Source of the DNA: Artemisia argyi
Lineage: Eukaryota > Streptophyta > Magnoliopsida > Asterales > Asteraceae
Length of the DNA: 64,000 nucleotides
Assembly (NCBI GenBank): GCA_030686995.1
Contig: CM060687.1
Coordinates: forward strand, 166,378,770 to 166,442,769
Direction: 5' to 3'
Positions 35,531 through 47,515 of the stretch are shown in pieces. The notes under the pieces are model-generated. The model was given only the letters and a program-made list of their open reading frames with translations, searched no databases and had not been told where the DNA came from. How positions within the stretch are numbered: the first letter of the stretch is position 1; each line of letters opens with the position of its first letter. Both the position numbers and the translations under genes were made by a program.

Positions 35531-36553
35531 AACTAAGGACTGAGTATTAGGGAAAGGGTGGACCGAGGACCAGAGGTCCCATCCGTCCGATTTTTCGATT
35601 CGATTCAGTCCGCGGTGTGTATTGCTTTGTTGAATCCAGGTTGGATTTACCCTCTTGTGGATGAAAATGAAATGTGCGTTTATGCTTCCAACATTTATTC
35701 GTTATCTAAAATGGGCCTACACTCTTGTAAAATGAAATTTAAATGTGTGCTTCTAAATATAACATATCTTTGCTGAATCCAAAATGGGCCTACTCTTGTA
35801 GTCTTGTGCAACCCCACTACCCAGGATGATTGAAAAATTGAAATCGGCTTATACAACATTATACAATTCGCATTTCGCAATTCGCAATTCGCAATATCCT
35901 AATTTTTCTCATTTATATGTATAGGAATCGAATAAATATGTTATTCTTTCATTTTCTTCCTTAACAGATTAATGAGCACGTAAAATATAACATATTGGCT
36001 AACAATGAAACATCTCAAATGGGTTAAAATGAACCAACAACATCGTACTTGCCCATAACGTATTAGTGTTAGATGTGTGATATTAGTTTGCCTATAAGGA
36101 TTATTAATATTGTGTTATACTGTTTTAGGCTTAACTCAGTTAGATTGCTTCTAGAGCACTCTGTTGAAACTATAATACTTCTACTTTTATAGAATAACTA
36201 CGTAGTTACTATAACAATAAATTGAATATGTAACTGAAGTAGTCTTATTTGAGCTATTATAATTCTATCATAAACACGTCATACACATCATCCATTTAAG
36301 TTTTATGGGTTTATTGTAAATTTTTTACATCCTGTTTTGATGATCATAAGTATTTTCTGTATTTTGTAAAAGTTCTAACTTGCGCCTCAACACCTTTGAT
36401 GCAATATGCATGTTAGAATATCTTATATAGTGTGTAATTTTTCATGGAAAATGTTATTTTCTTCTACAAATTGTTTCAATTTATCCTCATACTCACAGTA
36501 TCTTGACAAGTGTCAGAATTGACGGCTATGATGCAAAAAGATAATAAGTGGAA

Positions 36554-36559
<6 letters not shown>

Positions 36560-36617
<58 letters not shown>
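36560..36617. repeat. (AT)n microsatellite
   Basis: About 28 AT dinucleotides preceded by an A-run. Confidence 0.97.
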
Positions 36618-36618
<1 letters not shown>

Positions 36619-37540
36619 GTTGTTATGCGTAAAAGGATTAATAAAAGGATAGCCAAACGTTAAACAGACGTTTGAAGTATTTAACCACACCCTCCCTAAG
36701 CCACACCCTCCCTATTTGATCAGCTGCCGCCGCTTGTACTGTCTGTATTAAAACCTGTACATTTTAACTAAAAGTAGGTGGACCTCCCTGATAGGGAGAG
36801 TGCGATCAACACATCCCATTTTAAATGTTGTTATGTCCTACCAATCTAAATAAAGGTGGTTGGATACCACGGGTACTGTAGGTTGGCAATTTGCATGGTG
36901 TGATGTGATATCCTGCTAACCTAAATTAATGCTTATGTCATTAACATGACGTAATCAATTTCGGTCAGAAGAAAGGCCATTTTAAATCTACACGCATCAA
37001 CAGTTTAAACATAAAATAATTAAGCTACAAGTATCAAATGATGCTTATCTATGAAAATAAAATGTGTGTAAATTAATTTTCATTTCGTGTAAGAGGTAGA
37101 ACAAGAACATGTTTTGCTAAAATGTTAGGGTTAATGGTTTGAAAAAGGCATTTAACTTGTTACATTTTTTTTTGCAGTCATCTTTTAATTCTCTTATTAA
37201 ATTCATAAATGTTGTTAATCTTCCTATTGTATCCTTGTAGCGGAAATGATTTGACGTGACATTATTTAATGATATATGACCCATTATATTTAGTTTCTCA
37301 CGTATTTCTCACATGTTTTTTTTATTAAACAATTAATTTACTCATTTTCCTGTTTATAAACGCCTCCTTTTACCAGCTAAATGAAGGTATTGAAGTAATT
37401 TCTCAATCACGATTTTAACATTAGTATAATATAACGCCAATACATAATCTTCAATCGTGTGTTGGAGGTGCTTGTACCATTAATCCACTTTTTGGATATG
37501 CTTTGAAACTACTTGTCACATTACTCTTAAACCGTCTTTG

Positions 37541-38160
37541 TTAAACCACTAATGGAATCCGACTCTGAAAACTCAAATGATTAGTATCATCCCTCTTTAC
37601 GCTACGTGATACACTACAACTACCTGAAATCTGACTAATTCGATCATCACATTTTTTCACATCAAAATCATCCATTGTAACCGTGCTACTCAAGTTCAAA
37701 CATTCCATAAACAATCTCCCAGGTGCCAACTCGCAAGGAAAATTAATATAATCCGCTTTGAACCAAGACACATCCCTTTTGTCGATTCAAACCTTTGGCA
37801 TAACCTTAACCACCTCCTTCTCAAATTTTGAATTACTAAAACCACTTTTCACACTACTGAAGTCACCCTAACTCAAAGCTAGACCTAAACTCCTACACGA
37901 ATTAAAATTTACACTTGCCTCCGAACCACTACTATTCGAAAACATATTCCTTCTAGCAATACTATTACCAAAACCACACGTATCCGACCATAAAGCATAC
38001 ATACAGTCCTAACAAGCATTTCCACAACCTTATCCGATCCCAACTTTGATTCCATAACGACACATCCTTCAGATGCTTACATTTCCCTTCTGCCAAACCA
38101 CCTTATGTTCGAAAACTTTCTTACTCTCATCATGCTGAATAATCTAAAACTTATTCCACT
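37541..38160 (-). pseudogene. degenerate coding-like segment, unidentified
   Basis: The minus strand holds an open frame 37771-37541 (VSWFKADYINFPCELAPGRL, then FMECLNLSSTVTMDDFDV). Upstream protein-like sequence (RNMFSNSSGSEASVNFNS) in the same frame is broken by at least two stops. It resembles a decayed retroelement ORF, possibly LINE ORF1, but I cannot name it. Confidence 0.35.
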
Positions 38161-38267
38161 AAAGGGCTTGTGTCCCAATGCTACTCTTTGTTGTGCGAGA
38201 TGCTCCCCAACCAAAATGGTTTTGGGTTCAAGTCCAACTTAAGCTATGTGAGATAGTATGTGGTGTA

Positions 38268-38412
38268 GGGGTGAGCATCGGTCTAGGACCGGACCGACAA
38301 GACCAAGGACCGAATTAGCCAAAAAGTCAAGACCAAGGACCGGACCGAATGTGGTCGGTTAGGTCCGGTCCGGTCTCGGTCGGTGCGTTAGTCGATCCGG
38401 TCCAACTAGGCC
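38268..38412. repeat. degenerate GGTCCGG array
   Basis: GGACCGGACCGA, GGTCCGGTCCGG and CTCGGTCGG words recur in both orientations over ~145 bp, beginning GGGGTGAGCATCGGTC. Confidence 0.7.
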
Positions 38413-38413
38413 A

Positions 38414-38414
38414 A

Positions 38415-38471
<57 letters not shown>

Positions 38472-38472
38472 T
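38414..38472. repeat. (ATT)n microsatellite
   Basis: About 19 ATT units directly after the GGTCCGG array. Confidence 0.97.
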
Positions 38473-39209
38473 AGAAACAAAATCATATGATTACAAGAAA
38501 TTAGTAAGGAGCCTCGAAACTATCTGGCCTCCCTACACCTTTAGCAATAACAAAACTAATCATACTGAAGATATGGGTAGCAAAATTATCTGGCCCCCCA
38601 CACCTTTAATTATTATTTTATTTTTTTTACCTTCTTTATAATCTTGATCTATAAAACGAATAAATTTTGAGTTAATTGTAATACTTTGTTTATTAAAATA
38701 ATTTAATTTTTAATTTTATTGTAGTAACATGATGAGTGAATAGCCATTGATTATTTGATGTAAGAGAAAAGAGACAAGATATGTGATACTTTGTGAGTAA
38801 TGAGAAATGATGAAAGATAGGAGGGTGTGGAAGGAAACGGTGAGTGATGAGTAGGGTGTGGGAGGAAAGGAACGCGATAGGATTTTCTCCAATACTTTAT
38901 GATGTTATATTTTATTTTTTATTATTTTTTGTTTATACGATATATTGATGAGTGTTCTTGCGTCGAAAAAAGGTAAAGGTAGTTACGGTATTTTTAAGTT
39001 TGGAGCATCCATCCATTTTACAGTCATTTATAGTCTTAGATTAAGTACCAACTAATTACTTATGAATTAGCTAAAAAACTAGTTGCTTAAAATAATTCAT
39101 TACTAACGTGTCAAACGTTATAAGTCAACTTAATATCTTTAAGAAAATGTCATGACAACTACGAATAAAATAATTTAACACATTTCAACAAGAATTTGTC
39201 TATAAAAAA

Positions 39210-39499
39210 TAGAGTAAATTGCATAAATCGTCCCTAAATTTTGGCCAGATTGCATGTTCCGTCCTAACCATTTCAAAAGTGCAGAAATCGTCCATGTGAA
39301 AAACCTTTGAGTAAATTTTCGTCCCTAATTAGGACGAAATATGCAATTTCACACTTTCGAATTATGCAATTTTCATCCCAATCAGGGACGAAAATTTGCT
39401 CAAAGATTTCCTGCAGGGACGATTTCTGCACTTTCGTAATTGTTGGGACGAAACATGCAATCTGGCCAAAGTTCAGGACGAAACATGCAATTTACTCTA
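39210..39499. mobile_element. foldback MITE of 290 bp with MULE-like ends
   Basis: TAGAGTAAATTGCAT on the left pairs with the reverse strand of AATTTACTCTA on the right. Internal segments such as TTGGCCAGATTGCATG and GTGCAGAAATCGTCC also pair, so the arms cover most of the element. The ends resemble those of the 5.9-kb MULE (GAGTAAATTACATGGAT). No clear target duplication is visible because both flanks are A-rich. Confidence 0.8.
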
Positions 39500-40246
39500 A
39501 AAAATAAAATGAAACGTCGAACAAACTTAACCTTGCACTTAGAAAATAAAATAGGATGAATATGTTTTTATTTTTATTTTTTGCTTTCTAATTTATAAAC
39601 CTCTGCTCCAACATGCCTATATATTACTTGGGTGTCATGTGCAGTGACGTAACTAGGGAGGTATCACATGATGTCACATATATATATGTCATATTTTGTT
39701 TCGTAGTACAACGGCTAAAGGTTGTGATGAGTGAGCCACTCATCGCCACCTCAGTACTTCCTTAACTATCTTTTTCCTTTCCCTTCTCTTAACTCTCTCA
39801 CCATACATTTGTTTTGTTCACCATTTTCACCTTTCATACCTATTTTTTATTTAATTAAAAAATTTATATTTATAAACTAAAAACATAAGTGTGAACATAA
39901 ATGTAAATGTACGAAATTAAAAACGTACATGTATAAAATAAAAAATCTTTATTCATAAATTAAAACATTATATACGTTGTTAGAGTTGTAAAAAAAATGC
40001 ACAAAAACTGAAACACATAACTGCCTTTTTTTAATTTTTTTTATTTAAGGATATTTATAATTAAGCGGAAACAAAGGATATTTATAATTAAGCGGAAACA
40101 AATAAAGGACGAAGATCATTTCCTCCCTCATTTCATTCCGCTTCATATAAATATCCTTAAAAAAAACCCGTATGTTATAATAAAAATACAAATTACGATA
40201 CGATGCAAAATTTAAAAAACAATAAGAAAACTATAACATAATTGTC
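39500..40246. other. intergenic, AT-rich
   Basis: No gene is visible. A ~24-bp direct duplication (GGATATTTATAATTAAGCGG) occurs at about 40048 and 40077. Confidence 0.6.
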
Positions 40247-40569
40247 CTAATTGTATTTTTCATGTAGCCAAATAAACTTAGCAATGATTTGTTCTGGTAC
40301 TTTTTCCGCCTTTCTAAACAGAGCATTATGCATCTCGTAATCTTTCGTAGATTCTTTGTTTAAAAAAGTCTCTATTATTTGAGCAAGGTTTCAAACGGAA
40401 TATTATTGCATTTCTCGTATGCTTGTCTCAGAGCATCTTTAGCTTTGCATGCCTTGTCAAATTGCATGGCTAAGTCGATCAACGTTTGCTGACGAGTGAT
40501 ATCCTCCGCAATTAGTTTATCAACTAAAGTTATGATTTCATCGATGGTATGAGGAAGCAAACAAGGCAT
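40247..40569 (-). pseudogene. small helical protein gene with one frameshift, family unknown
   Basis: ATG at 40569 opens a frame (MPCLLPHTIDEIITLVDKLI) that stops at 40375, but helical protein-like sequence continues in a neighbouring frame (AQIIETFLNKESTKDYEM to WLHEKYN) to TAG at 40249-40247. A single-nucleotide loss near 40385 explains the break. The joined length of about 107 codons and the helical, charged composition recall the two small ORFs near 21-23 kb; direct sequence similarity is weak. Confidence 0.42.
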
Positions 40570-41017
40570 ATCATTTTTTATTTTTTATTTTTTATTTATT
40601 TTTTTTTGTAGAAATGAAATATATTTTTTGTAAAAGTAAGAATATATAGAAGATGTTTATAAATGGTGAAGTTTTGGGTACTCATATTTGAAAAATGAGG
40701 TGTTGTAATTTTATTTTTATTTATTTTTTACTTTTTATAATTGCTTAACCGATAGTTGCAATACATGGGGCCGACATTGTCAGCCTTTTCATAATGGTTA
40801 GCATGTTACCAAACTATAGCAAAATGACCATGACTTGGGGCTTGTGTTTTTGTCTGGACGCACGTGAATGGGAGGTCATGAAGGGTCTTTACTACCGCTC
40901 CGCATAGCCTAATATTTGTTAAAAATCTCGAAGTACCCTAGGTGGTCTCAGTTCCAAAATGTATGTCGCTATTTACTTGCTTACTATGTCCATGTGATAA
41001 GTAACATAAAAACAATG
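40570..41017. other. intergenic
   Basis: AT-rich; I see no gene or repeat here. Confidence 0.5.
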
Positions 41018-41192
41018 TTGCAAAAATCGTGAATCGGTCCCGAGGCGGTCGAGGGCCGTGTAGCGATTTAATCGCCGATTCCAAGGTCCAAGGCCGATTA
41101 ATCGGCCGATTACCTTGTAATTCGCTCCAAGGTCCAAGACCGTTCAACTTGTAATCGCCGATTAATCGGCCTTGTAGGCCGATTTTTGCAAC
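41018..41192. mobile_element. palindromic ATCGGCC element
   Basis: GTTGCAAAAATCG at the left end is the reverse complement of CGATTTTTGCAAC at the right end. Between them ATCGGCC, CCGATTAATCGG and CCAAGGTCCAAG words repeat in both orientations, making the whole 175 bp self-complementary. Confidence 0.7.
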
Positions 41193-41559
41193 ACTGCATA
41201 AAAAATAAAAAATTATTTTAATGTTTAATGAAATTGAATTTTCTTTATTATTTTAGTCCCATATATTAGGTATGTTTGACAAATGAGTTGAGGCCGAGGT
41301 CAGGATTAAGGATGGGGTGGAGACTGAAGCTTATATGGTAAGCTGTAAGCTGTTGTTTATATTTTTAGTATGGTGATGAGAAAACTTGCCAAATCCAAGC
41401 TGGCAGTACGCCGTTGCTCGCCATCGTACCAACATAACTCGCCAAAGAAACATTAGCCGGGGAAGTGACGAAGATAACGACAAAACACTTTTAAGATATA
41501 TCGGTTGGAGGCAATGGTTTAGTTGTTTTATGGGGCCCAAATAGCTTATTTGTTTTATG

Positions 41560-41915
41560 TTATGAGTAGGGTTGTCATTCGGGTTGACCCGGTCGGGTTC
41601 GGGTCAACTCGGGTCAAGCCTAAAAAAAAATACCCGAACCCGACTCTGTTTAGAACTCGGGTCAACTCGGGTCGGGTCAACTCGGGTTTGGGGTCAACCC
41701 GAGTATTTTACATTGTAAAGGGTTAGTTTGGTTAGGCCAACTCGGGTTTGGGTCGGGTTCAGGTCCGGTCAAGGCTAAAGAAACATACCCGAACCCGACC
41801 TTGTTTAGAACTCTGGTTGACCCGATTGACCCGAATATGATTTTTGACCCGAGTTGACCCGAACCCGGTCGGGTTCGGGTTGAGTCGGGTTCGGGTCGAG
41901 TTTTATGACACCCCT
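41560..41915. repeat. degenerate GGGTCAACCCG array
   Basis: GGTCGGGTTCGGGT, ACTCGGGTCAACTCGGGT, ACCCGAACCCGA and TTGACCCGA words alternate in both orientations over 350 bp, with one internal unit repeated at about 41630 and 41795 (ACCCGAACCCGAC). No coding role is visible. Confidence 0.8.
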
Positions 41916-42389
41916 AGTTATGAGTGATGAGTATTTTAAAGTGTGAGTGTTGAAATGATATGACACCTGGTGGAGCCCAAATTAACAGTCAAAGCTCTTT
42001 ATGATATTCAATGCTCTAAAGCTAATCGAAAAATTAGTTGATCTTAAAGTTTATCAATATAAAATTACGTCAAATTGAATTCAAATTTATTTCAAGCTTA
42101 TATGCATGATAATCTATTATATTTTAAAGTATATCTAAGTAATGTGAGTAACTATAAGCCCCATAAGCCTGTTTTAATTGGTTTGAGCTTATAAAGGTTT
42201 ATGACTTATAAAAGCTTTTTATAAGTATGTGTGACAAATAAAAAAAATAAGCTTTAGCTCTGTGAGTTGAGATCAATATAAACCATATATTTTTTATAGA
42301 CCCAATGAACCATTTATGATTATCCAATTTTCATCCAAACTAAATAACACCATTTTTTTTAAATAAAATATCTTCCAAAAGGTACATCG

Positions 42390-42800
42390 TTAAGCGTTAA
42401 AAAAAATACATCATCGTGACGAGAATATTTTATCTATCAGTAAACGGGCATTTCAATATATACTTTCGACAAAGTCTTTTTTCGAGCTTAGTTTTAATGT
42501 TAAAATTTGTGTATGAAAAAATCACATGTGATTTATATGTTAGGAATCACATTTGATTTGTATTTTAAGAATAACTTGTGATTTCACAAATCACTTGTGA
42601 TTTCATAAAATCACATGTGATTTTAAAATAACAAATCATTTGTGATTTTTTCAGACATAAATTTCAACATTCACAAAAAAATTAAAAAAAAAAATCAAAA
42701 AAAGGTCATCGAAAGTATATAAAAGTGCCTATCTATAAAAAGATGATTTAATTTTCGTCGTGATGATATGATTCTTTTCGTGTAACGATTAACGATTTGC
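42390..42800. mobile_element. foldback MITE with AATCACATGTGATT palindromes
   Basis: CATCGTGACGAGAATATTTT with TTTCAATATATACTTTCGA on the left pair with the reverse strand of the right arm (CATCACGACGAAAATTA, TTTTATATACTTTCGATG). The centre carries several ATCACATGTGAT/ATCACTTGTGAT palindromes. Confidence 0.72.
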
Positions 42801-43295
42801 GATATATTTAATTTTTATTTAAATGGATAAAAATGTTTTTTTTTTTTTTTTTTTTTAGAAAATGAATTGATAGGATTGATTTATTGAGTTAAAATAGAGA
42901 GAATTTTGGGTCTACATTAAACCTTTCTTTTAGTTCCATAAGTTCGGTAAAGCCTCACGCTAAACAAAACAATTATGGAGTATATTATAGTTCAAACAAT
43001 TTTATGCACCGGTCTTCTTTAGCCGTGTTTATTGTGATCCTCTCATGTTATATTTGAACATGATAAGTAATGTTGGATTTTTTTGTGAGTGAGTTTAATT
43101 CTTAATAAGTTAGAGGTCTCACATAGATAACTCATTTCTTTTTTCCACTCACAAAAATACTCAACATTACCTTTTATATTCAAATTGAACATGAGAGAAT
43201 CTCAACCCGATTTACATACACTTGCTATAATTTTAATCTTAAATCAACTCGAGTGACTTTCTAATTCCACCCTTCACACCTACAACTTTGGTGGC
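42801..43295. other. intergenic upstream of the oxygenase gene
   Basis: AT-rich with a T-run at 42837-42856. It must contain the upstream promoter of the oxygenase gene; only the TATA box is recognisable. Confidence 0.5.
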
Positions 43296-43303
43296 TATAT
43301 ATA
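43296..43303 (+). promoter_or_regulatory. TATA box of the oxygenase gene
   Basis: TATATATA lies 46 bp upstream of the chosen ATG (43342). An upstream in-frame ATG at 43288 precedes the TATA box and so cannot be in the mRNA; 43330 would sit at or before the predicted transcription start. Confidence 0.65.
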
Positions 43304-43341
43304 CCACACCATTCTCATTTGAACTCCATATGTTTCCAACA

Positions 43342-45112
43342 ATGACAAGCATTGCTAAAAGATTACTTTGTGACACTGTTGCTTCCGAAAAAATTGATCA
43401 AATCCCTTCAAACTACGTCCATCCACCCTCCCAACGTCCAAATCTACAAGAAGTCTCCCATGACACCATCCCTTTAATCGACCTTTGCAATCTCAATGGT
43501 CCACATCGCTTCCTAGTCATCAAACAAATCGCTCACGCTTGTCACGAATATGGCTTCTTTCAAGTCAAGAACCATGGTGTACCCGAATCCACAATAAACA
43601 ACATGATCCAAATCGCAAAAGACTACTTTAAATTGCCCGAAGAAGAACATCTCAAGTCATACTCAGATGACCCTAACAAAACCATTAGACTATCCACTAG
43701 TTTTAATATTCGAACCGAAAAGGTTAAAAATTGGAGGGACTATTTGAGGCTTCAGTGTTACCCTCTTGAGGACTACGTCCACGAATGGCCTGAAAACCCC
43801 GAGTCTTTTAAGGTACACGTTTCGGAGTATTGTGCTAGTGTTAGAGGGTTAGCACTAGAGTTGATTGAAGCTATTTCTGAGAGCTTAGGGCTCGGAAGAG
43901 ATTATATTAGTGCACAACTAGGGAAACATGCACAACATATCGCATTAAATTACTATCCGCCTTGTCCACAACCCGATTTAACTTACGGGTTGCCTGGACA
44001 TTCGGATCTTAATCTTATTACTATTCTTCTTCAAGCCGATGATGTCTCGGGTTTACAAGTGTCGAAAGATGGGAAATGGATTGCGGTTGATCCTGTGCCG
44101 AACACGTTTATTATCAACGTTGGTGATCAAATTCAGGTATACTACTTTTTCTATGATTTCATTCAACTTTGTGTTAATCTTTTTATTAAGAGAAAATTGC
44201 AAAAATCGTCCTTGTGGTTTGATCAAATTGCACGTTTCGTCCTTACTGTTCATTAATTGCAAAAATGATACGTTGACTGCACTGTTTCGTGCACTTTTGG
44301 TCCTTTGACTTAACTGGCGTTAAATGGACTCCGTTAGCAATTACACTTTAGCCTCTTTTGGTTAACCACCATCGCAGCACCCATCCTTTAACCTATAATT
44401 TAACTTTTTTTTTTTCGAATTTTTTGAAAAAAAAAATCACCTTGTTTTTTTTTAAACATTTTTTGGAAATTTTTTTTCCAAAAAGAATTATCAAAAAACT
44501 ATTTGCGACGCATTGAAAAAAAAAATTGGAATTCTTTTTTTGAAAATTTTTGAGATCCAAATGTAAAACATGATTCATAGATTGAGGCCTCTAAGTCTTT
44601 GAGGTCATGTGCGATTTCACCTTGCACACTATCATACGTACGTGTGGATATATAGTTAATTACTTGCCTAAAAGTCATAAGGCAGGCCTGGTAAGGTAAC
44701 TATAAGTATATTAAAATTAGTTATTTCTGTTTTTACTTTGTCATCTTCTGCATATTCGCACATGTCTATTAAAGAGTATCTAACTCTTTCATTTGCATCA
44801 TATTCCACACCAAAGCTTTTATTAATGAGCTTGTGTTAATTCGTGGTAATGAAACAGGTACTGAGCAATGATAAATACAAGAGCGTTTTGCATCGAGCCG
44901 TGGTGAACTGTGACAAAGAACGAATATCTATACCAATGTTTTACTGCCCGTCAAAAGATGCAATAATCAAGCCAGCTCCAGAGTTGGTAACCGATGATCA
45001 TCCGGCGGTCTACAGACAATTTAAATACGGGGAATACCATGAAACATTTTGGGACAGAGGGCTTGCAACGGAAAACTGTTTGGATATGTTCATGGCCGGC
45101 CTCAAAATCTGA
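43342..45112 (+). CDS. DMR6-like 2-oxoglutarate/Fe(II) oxygenase, two exons
   Basis: Exons are 43342-44136 and 44858-45112, joined at CAG|GTATAC..ACAG|GTACTG in phase 0, giving 349 residues from MTSIAKRLLC. An N-terminal DIOX_N domain is followed by the double-stranded beta-helix core. Iron ligands are H220, D222 (GLPGHSDLN) and H277 (VLHRAVV); the 2-oxoglutarate clamp is R287-I-S289. NYYPPCPQPDLTYG precedes the core. The order and spacing match the DMR6/DLO group, which includes salicylic acid hydroxylases and flavone synthases; the exact substrate cannot be told. The frame is complete and no lesion is visible. The 721-bp intron holds repeat fragments. Confidence 0.88.
44137..44857 (+). other. 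intron of the oxygenase gene with repeat fragments
   Basis: Near 44190-44300 it carries AAATTGCAAAAATCGTCCTT and TTGCACGTTTCGTCCTT, words shared with the 39210-39499 MITE. At 44400-44560 A- and T-runs can fold back on each other. Confidence 0.6.
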
Positions 45113-45377
45113 TTGATATGAAAGCTTAACTAAAGTACTTAATTACTTTGAATAAATGTACCATTGAGGACATTATGTTTGAATAAATATTTATATGCGG
45201 TGTTTCTCTATGAAAAACTAATTTTCTTTCTTGTCTCAATCATGTCGACTCTAATGTCAACGGGTTTAAGTCCCCATCTTTCGCATATTATAATGCCGAT
45301 ATAATTATATTGATCAAGTCAATTTATAACATGATAAAAGTTTAATATTGAGTAGTGTAGATTTTCAGAGACTATTA
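45113..45377. other. 3' flank of the oxygenase gene
   Basis: AT-rich; I see no further gene. The left side of the first Tourist-like element lies at its end. Confidence 0.5.
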
Positions 45378-46029
45378 GGGGTTGTTTGATAAAAAAGTTG
45401 ATTTAGCGCTGAATGAATCAAAGTTGATGAATGATTCCAAGATGCTGAGTGAACCTGATTCAGAGTGAGAATGATTGTTTGATAATTGTCCTGAATGAAC
45501 AATATGAGTTGCCTGAAATTACCAATTTAACTTTCTGATTTTGTATTGAACAAAATATACCGTTTGATAAAAAAAATTATTCACTCGAATAAAAATATAA
45601 CTAATATAAAGAAAGAAATGTTGGAATTAAAATAAAAATAAAAATAAAATAGTCTTCTCGAAAAATTATAAAACAATATAAATGCCAATTAATTACATTA
45701 GTTCACAAAATTAAGGAAAACATAGTGGATATTAGTCAAAATACTACATGAAAAAAGCGTAATCAACATGAAACAATGATTGAAAAATAGATACCATGAG
45801 AGACCAAAAATAGCATATCGGGACTGTTGATGTGGTCCTAGTAATTTACTGTTACAAATGGTCCTAGTAATCCATGGGCTGAATCACAGGACACGAGAAT
45901 GGGAGGTGGCCCATTCAGAACTGAGTTGACCCACTTAGTACAACTTTTTTTTCCACCAAACAGCCTCAACTAAGACCGATTCAGTTTTGATCACTAAATT
46001 GCTTTATTAAGTAGCTATCAAACAAGCCC
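45378..46029. mobile_element. PIF/Harbinger (Tourist-like) MITE, 652 bp
   Basis: Ends GGGGTTGTTTGATA and, on the reverse strand, GGGCTTGTTTGATA. TTA flanks both sides (45375-45377, 46030-46032), the usual PIF/Harbinger duplication. No transposase frame is present. Confidence 0.78.
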
Positions 46030-46108
46030 TTAGTCTCTGACTAGAATTTGAACATAAAATATCTTAAGTGTAAATTAAGTCACTGAATGAATGAACATCG
46101 GAGACTAA

Positions 46109-46523
46109 GGGTGTGTTTGTTTTTTGAAAAAATGCCTTGCTAGGGGTCCTTCCTCCTCTTTTGAGTCAGACCCGGTCAGACATATGACATCTTACTCAAT
46201 AAGAGGTGGGAGGCTTGTCTTATTGACTCTTACTTGATAAAATATTAAAGACTTGTGTTAATATAATATATTTGATGCTATATTAACTATGCAATTATAT
46301 TTATGATAAAAAGTCTTGTTTCATATTTACACAAGTTACTTATTATAGCATTGCGATAGTTTATTAAATATATTGCAGAAACGAGCACTTAAATCATTCG
46401 GACAATTATACAAAAAACAAACAACATTATTTCGTTCAGATTTAGACTTTCTAGACACCTCTTACCAGTAAGATGTGGTAGTCAGATTCAAACCTAAAAC
46501 ATCTTAATGAAACAAACACACCC
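46109..46523. mobile_element. PIF/Harbinger (Tourist-like) MITE, 415 bp
   Basis: Ends GGGTGTGTTTGTTT and its reverse complement AAACAAACACACCC, flanked by TAA (46106-46108, 46524-46526). A related copy of the flank at about 47490-47515 reads GAGACTAAGAAAGTCTC, uninterrupted with a single TAA, so it represents the empty site. Confidence 0.88.
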
Positions 46524-46526
46524 TAA

Positions 46527-47365
46527 GAAAGTCTCACCACTTCGACATCAAGATTGTTTCAAACATCAAGCCACTCAAAATGACCATTATAAATAATAAT
46601 GATGACTCAAACTCGGAAGTCATTAGTGGGTTCAAATGGGTACAAAGGATGAGAATGATGTTAGTCGTCCTGAATAAAAAGAAAGGGGCAAATGCTATTG
46701 AAATGAAGTCAACCTTAGAAAAAAGATTTGAAGAGATCAAGGAACAAGAAAAATTATAAGGATCGATACAAGAAAGCCTCTCACCCACGATGATCCTCTC
46801 AAGACTTCATGCCAAAGAAAAAAGAGGAAAAGATCCACCATTCCCTCAGAGCCTCAACATTTCTTTATCAATATGTAGCAAACTCCCTGTAGAGGGAGTT
46901 TCATTCAGAGAAGGTAAATTATTGAACAACCTAAGCATGAAATATTCTTTATTGATTGTTTTAGTGAGCATACTTTTCAGAGAGTCTCTGAAATGCACGT
47001 CTTGGACACACAAACTTTCTTCATCCTCAAGATCTCAACACTAACTGAAAAGACTTGTGAAAATTTAAGACTCGTGAAATTTAAGAGGATGAAATCAACA
47101 AGAGGGATGGCAAGCATCTTCTCCTGACAATGAAAGTAAAGTTGTAGCTGATGGGCATAACGAAAGAACAATCCTGAAAAAGAACTTACGTATTTTCTTT
47201 CTTTGTTTGACGTAACCTATGAATAATAATAAAATATTTTGTCTTATTTGTTCTTAGGATCAATTTAAACCTTACTTTACTTTATTCAGTTTGTAAGAAG
47301 AAGCTATTATGCTAACTTATACTGAAAAACATTTAGGCTATTTTAATATCCAAATAAAAGAGGAT
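46527..47365. other. unassigned sequence between two related repeats
   Basis: No convincing gene is visible; an 84-codon frame at 46790-47044 lacks similarity I can name. AAAAGAGGAT directly precedes TGTTGGGCC at 47366, resembling a polypurine tract before an LTR. Confidence 0.4.
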
Positions 47366-47515
47366 TGTTGGGCCAATTCAGAGCCCAATAGTCTCTGACT
47401 AGGTTTTGAACATAATTATTCTAAGTGTAAATTAAGCCCCTGGGTAAATGAACATTCAGGGAGTCATCTTCATTCTTCAAAGTTCATCAGAGACTAAGAA
47501 AGTCTCACCACTTCC
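47366..47515. repeat. LTR-like repeat, related copy split by two MITEs at 45340-46540
   Basis: TGTTGGGCCAATTCAGAGCC starts the copy. AGTCTCTGACTAG, AAGTGTAAATTAAG and GAGACTAAGAAAGTCTCACC all recur, in the same order, around the two MITEs at 45355-46545. The pair may be LTRs of a small, decayed non-autonomous element, but no primer site is visible. Confidence 0.5.

Larger units (their letters stand above)
34686..37540. other. intergenic with small repeats
   Basis: No gene is visible. It holds a foldback at 35107-35253, a CGGACC-type array at 35335-35530, an (AT)n run at 36560-36617 and otherwise AT-rich unique-looking sequence. Confidence 0.6.

Noticed and set aside
38160..38265. Possible tRNA or SINE because of GGGTTCAAGTCC near 38228
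   Set aside because: No box A at the right distance and no cloverleaf arms.
43288..43341. Upstream ATG at 43288 as the oxygenase start
   Set aside because: It lies upstream of the TATA box, and the extra residues have no counterpart in the family.
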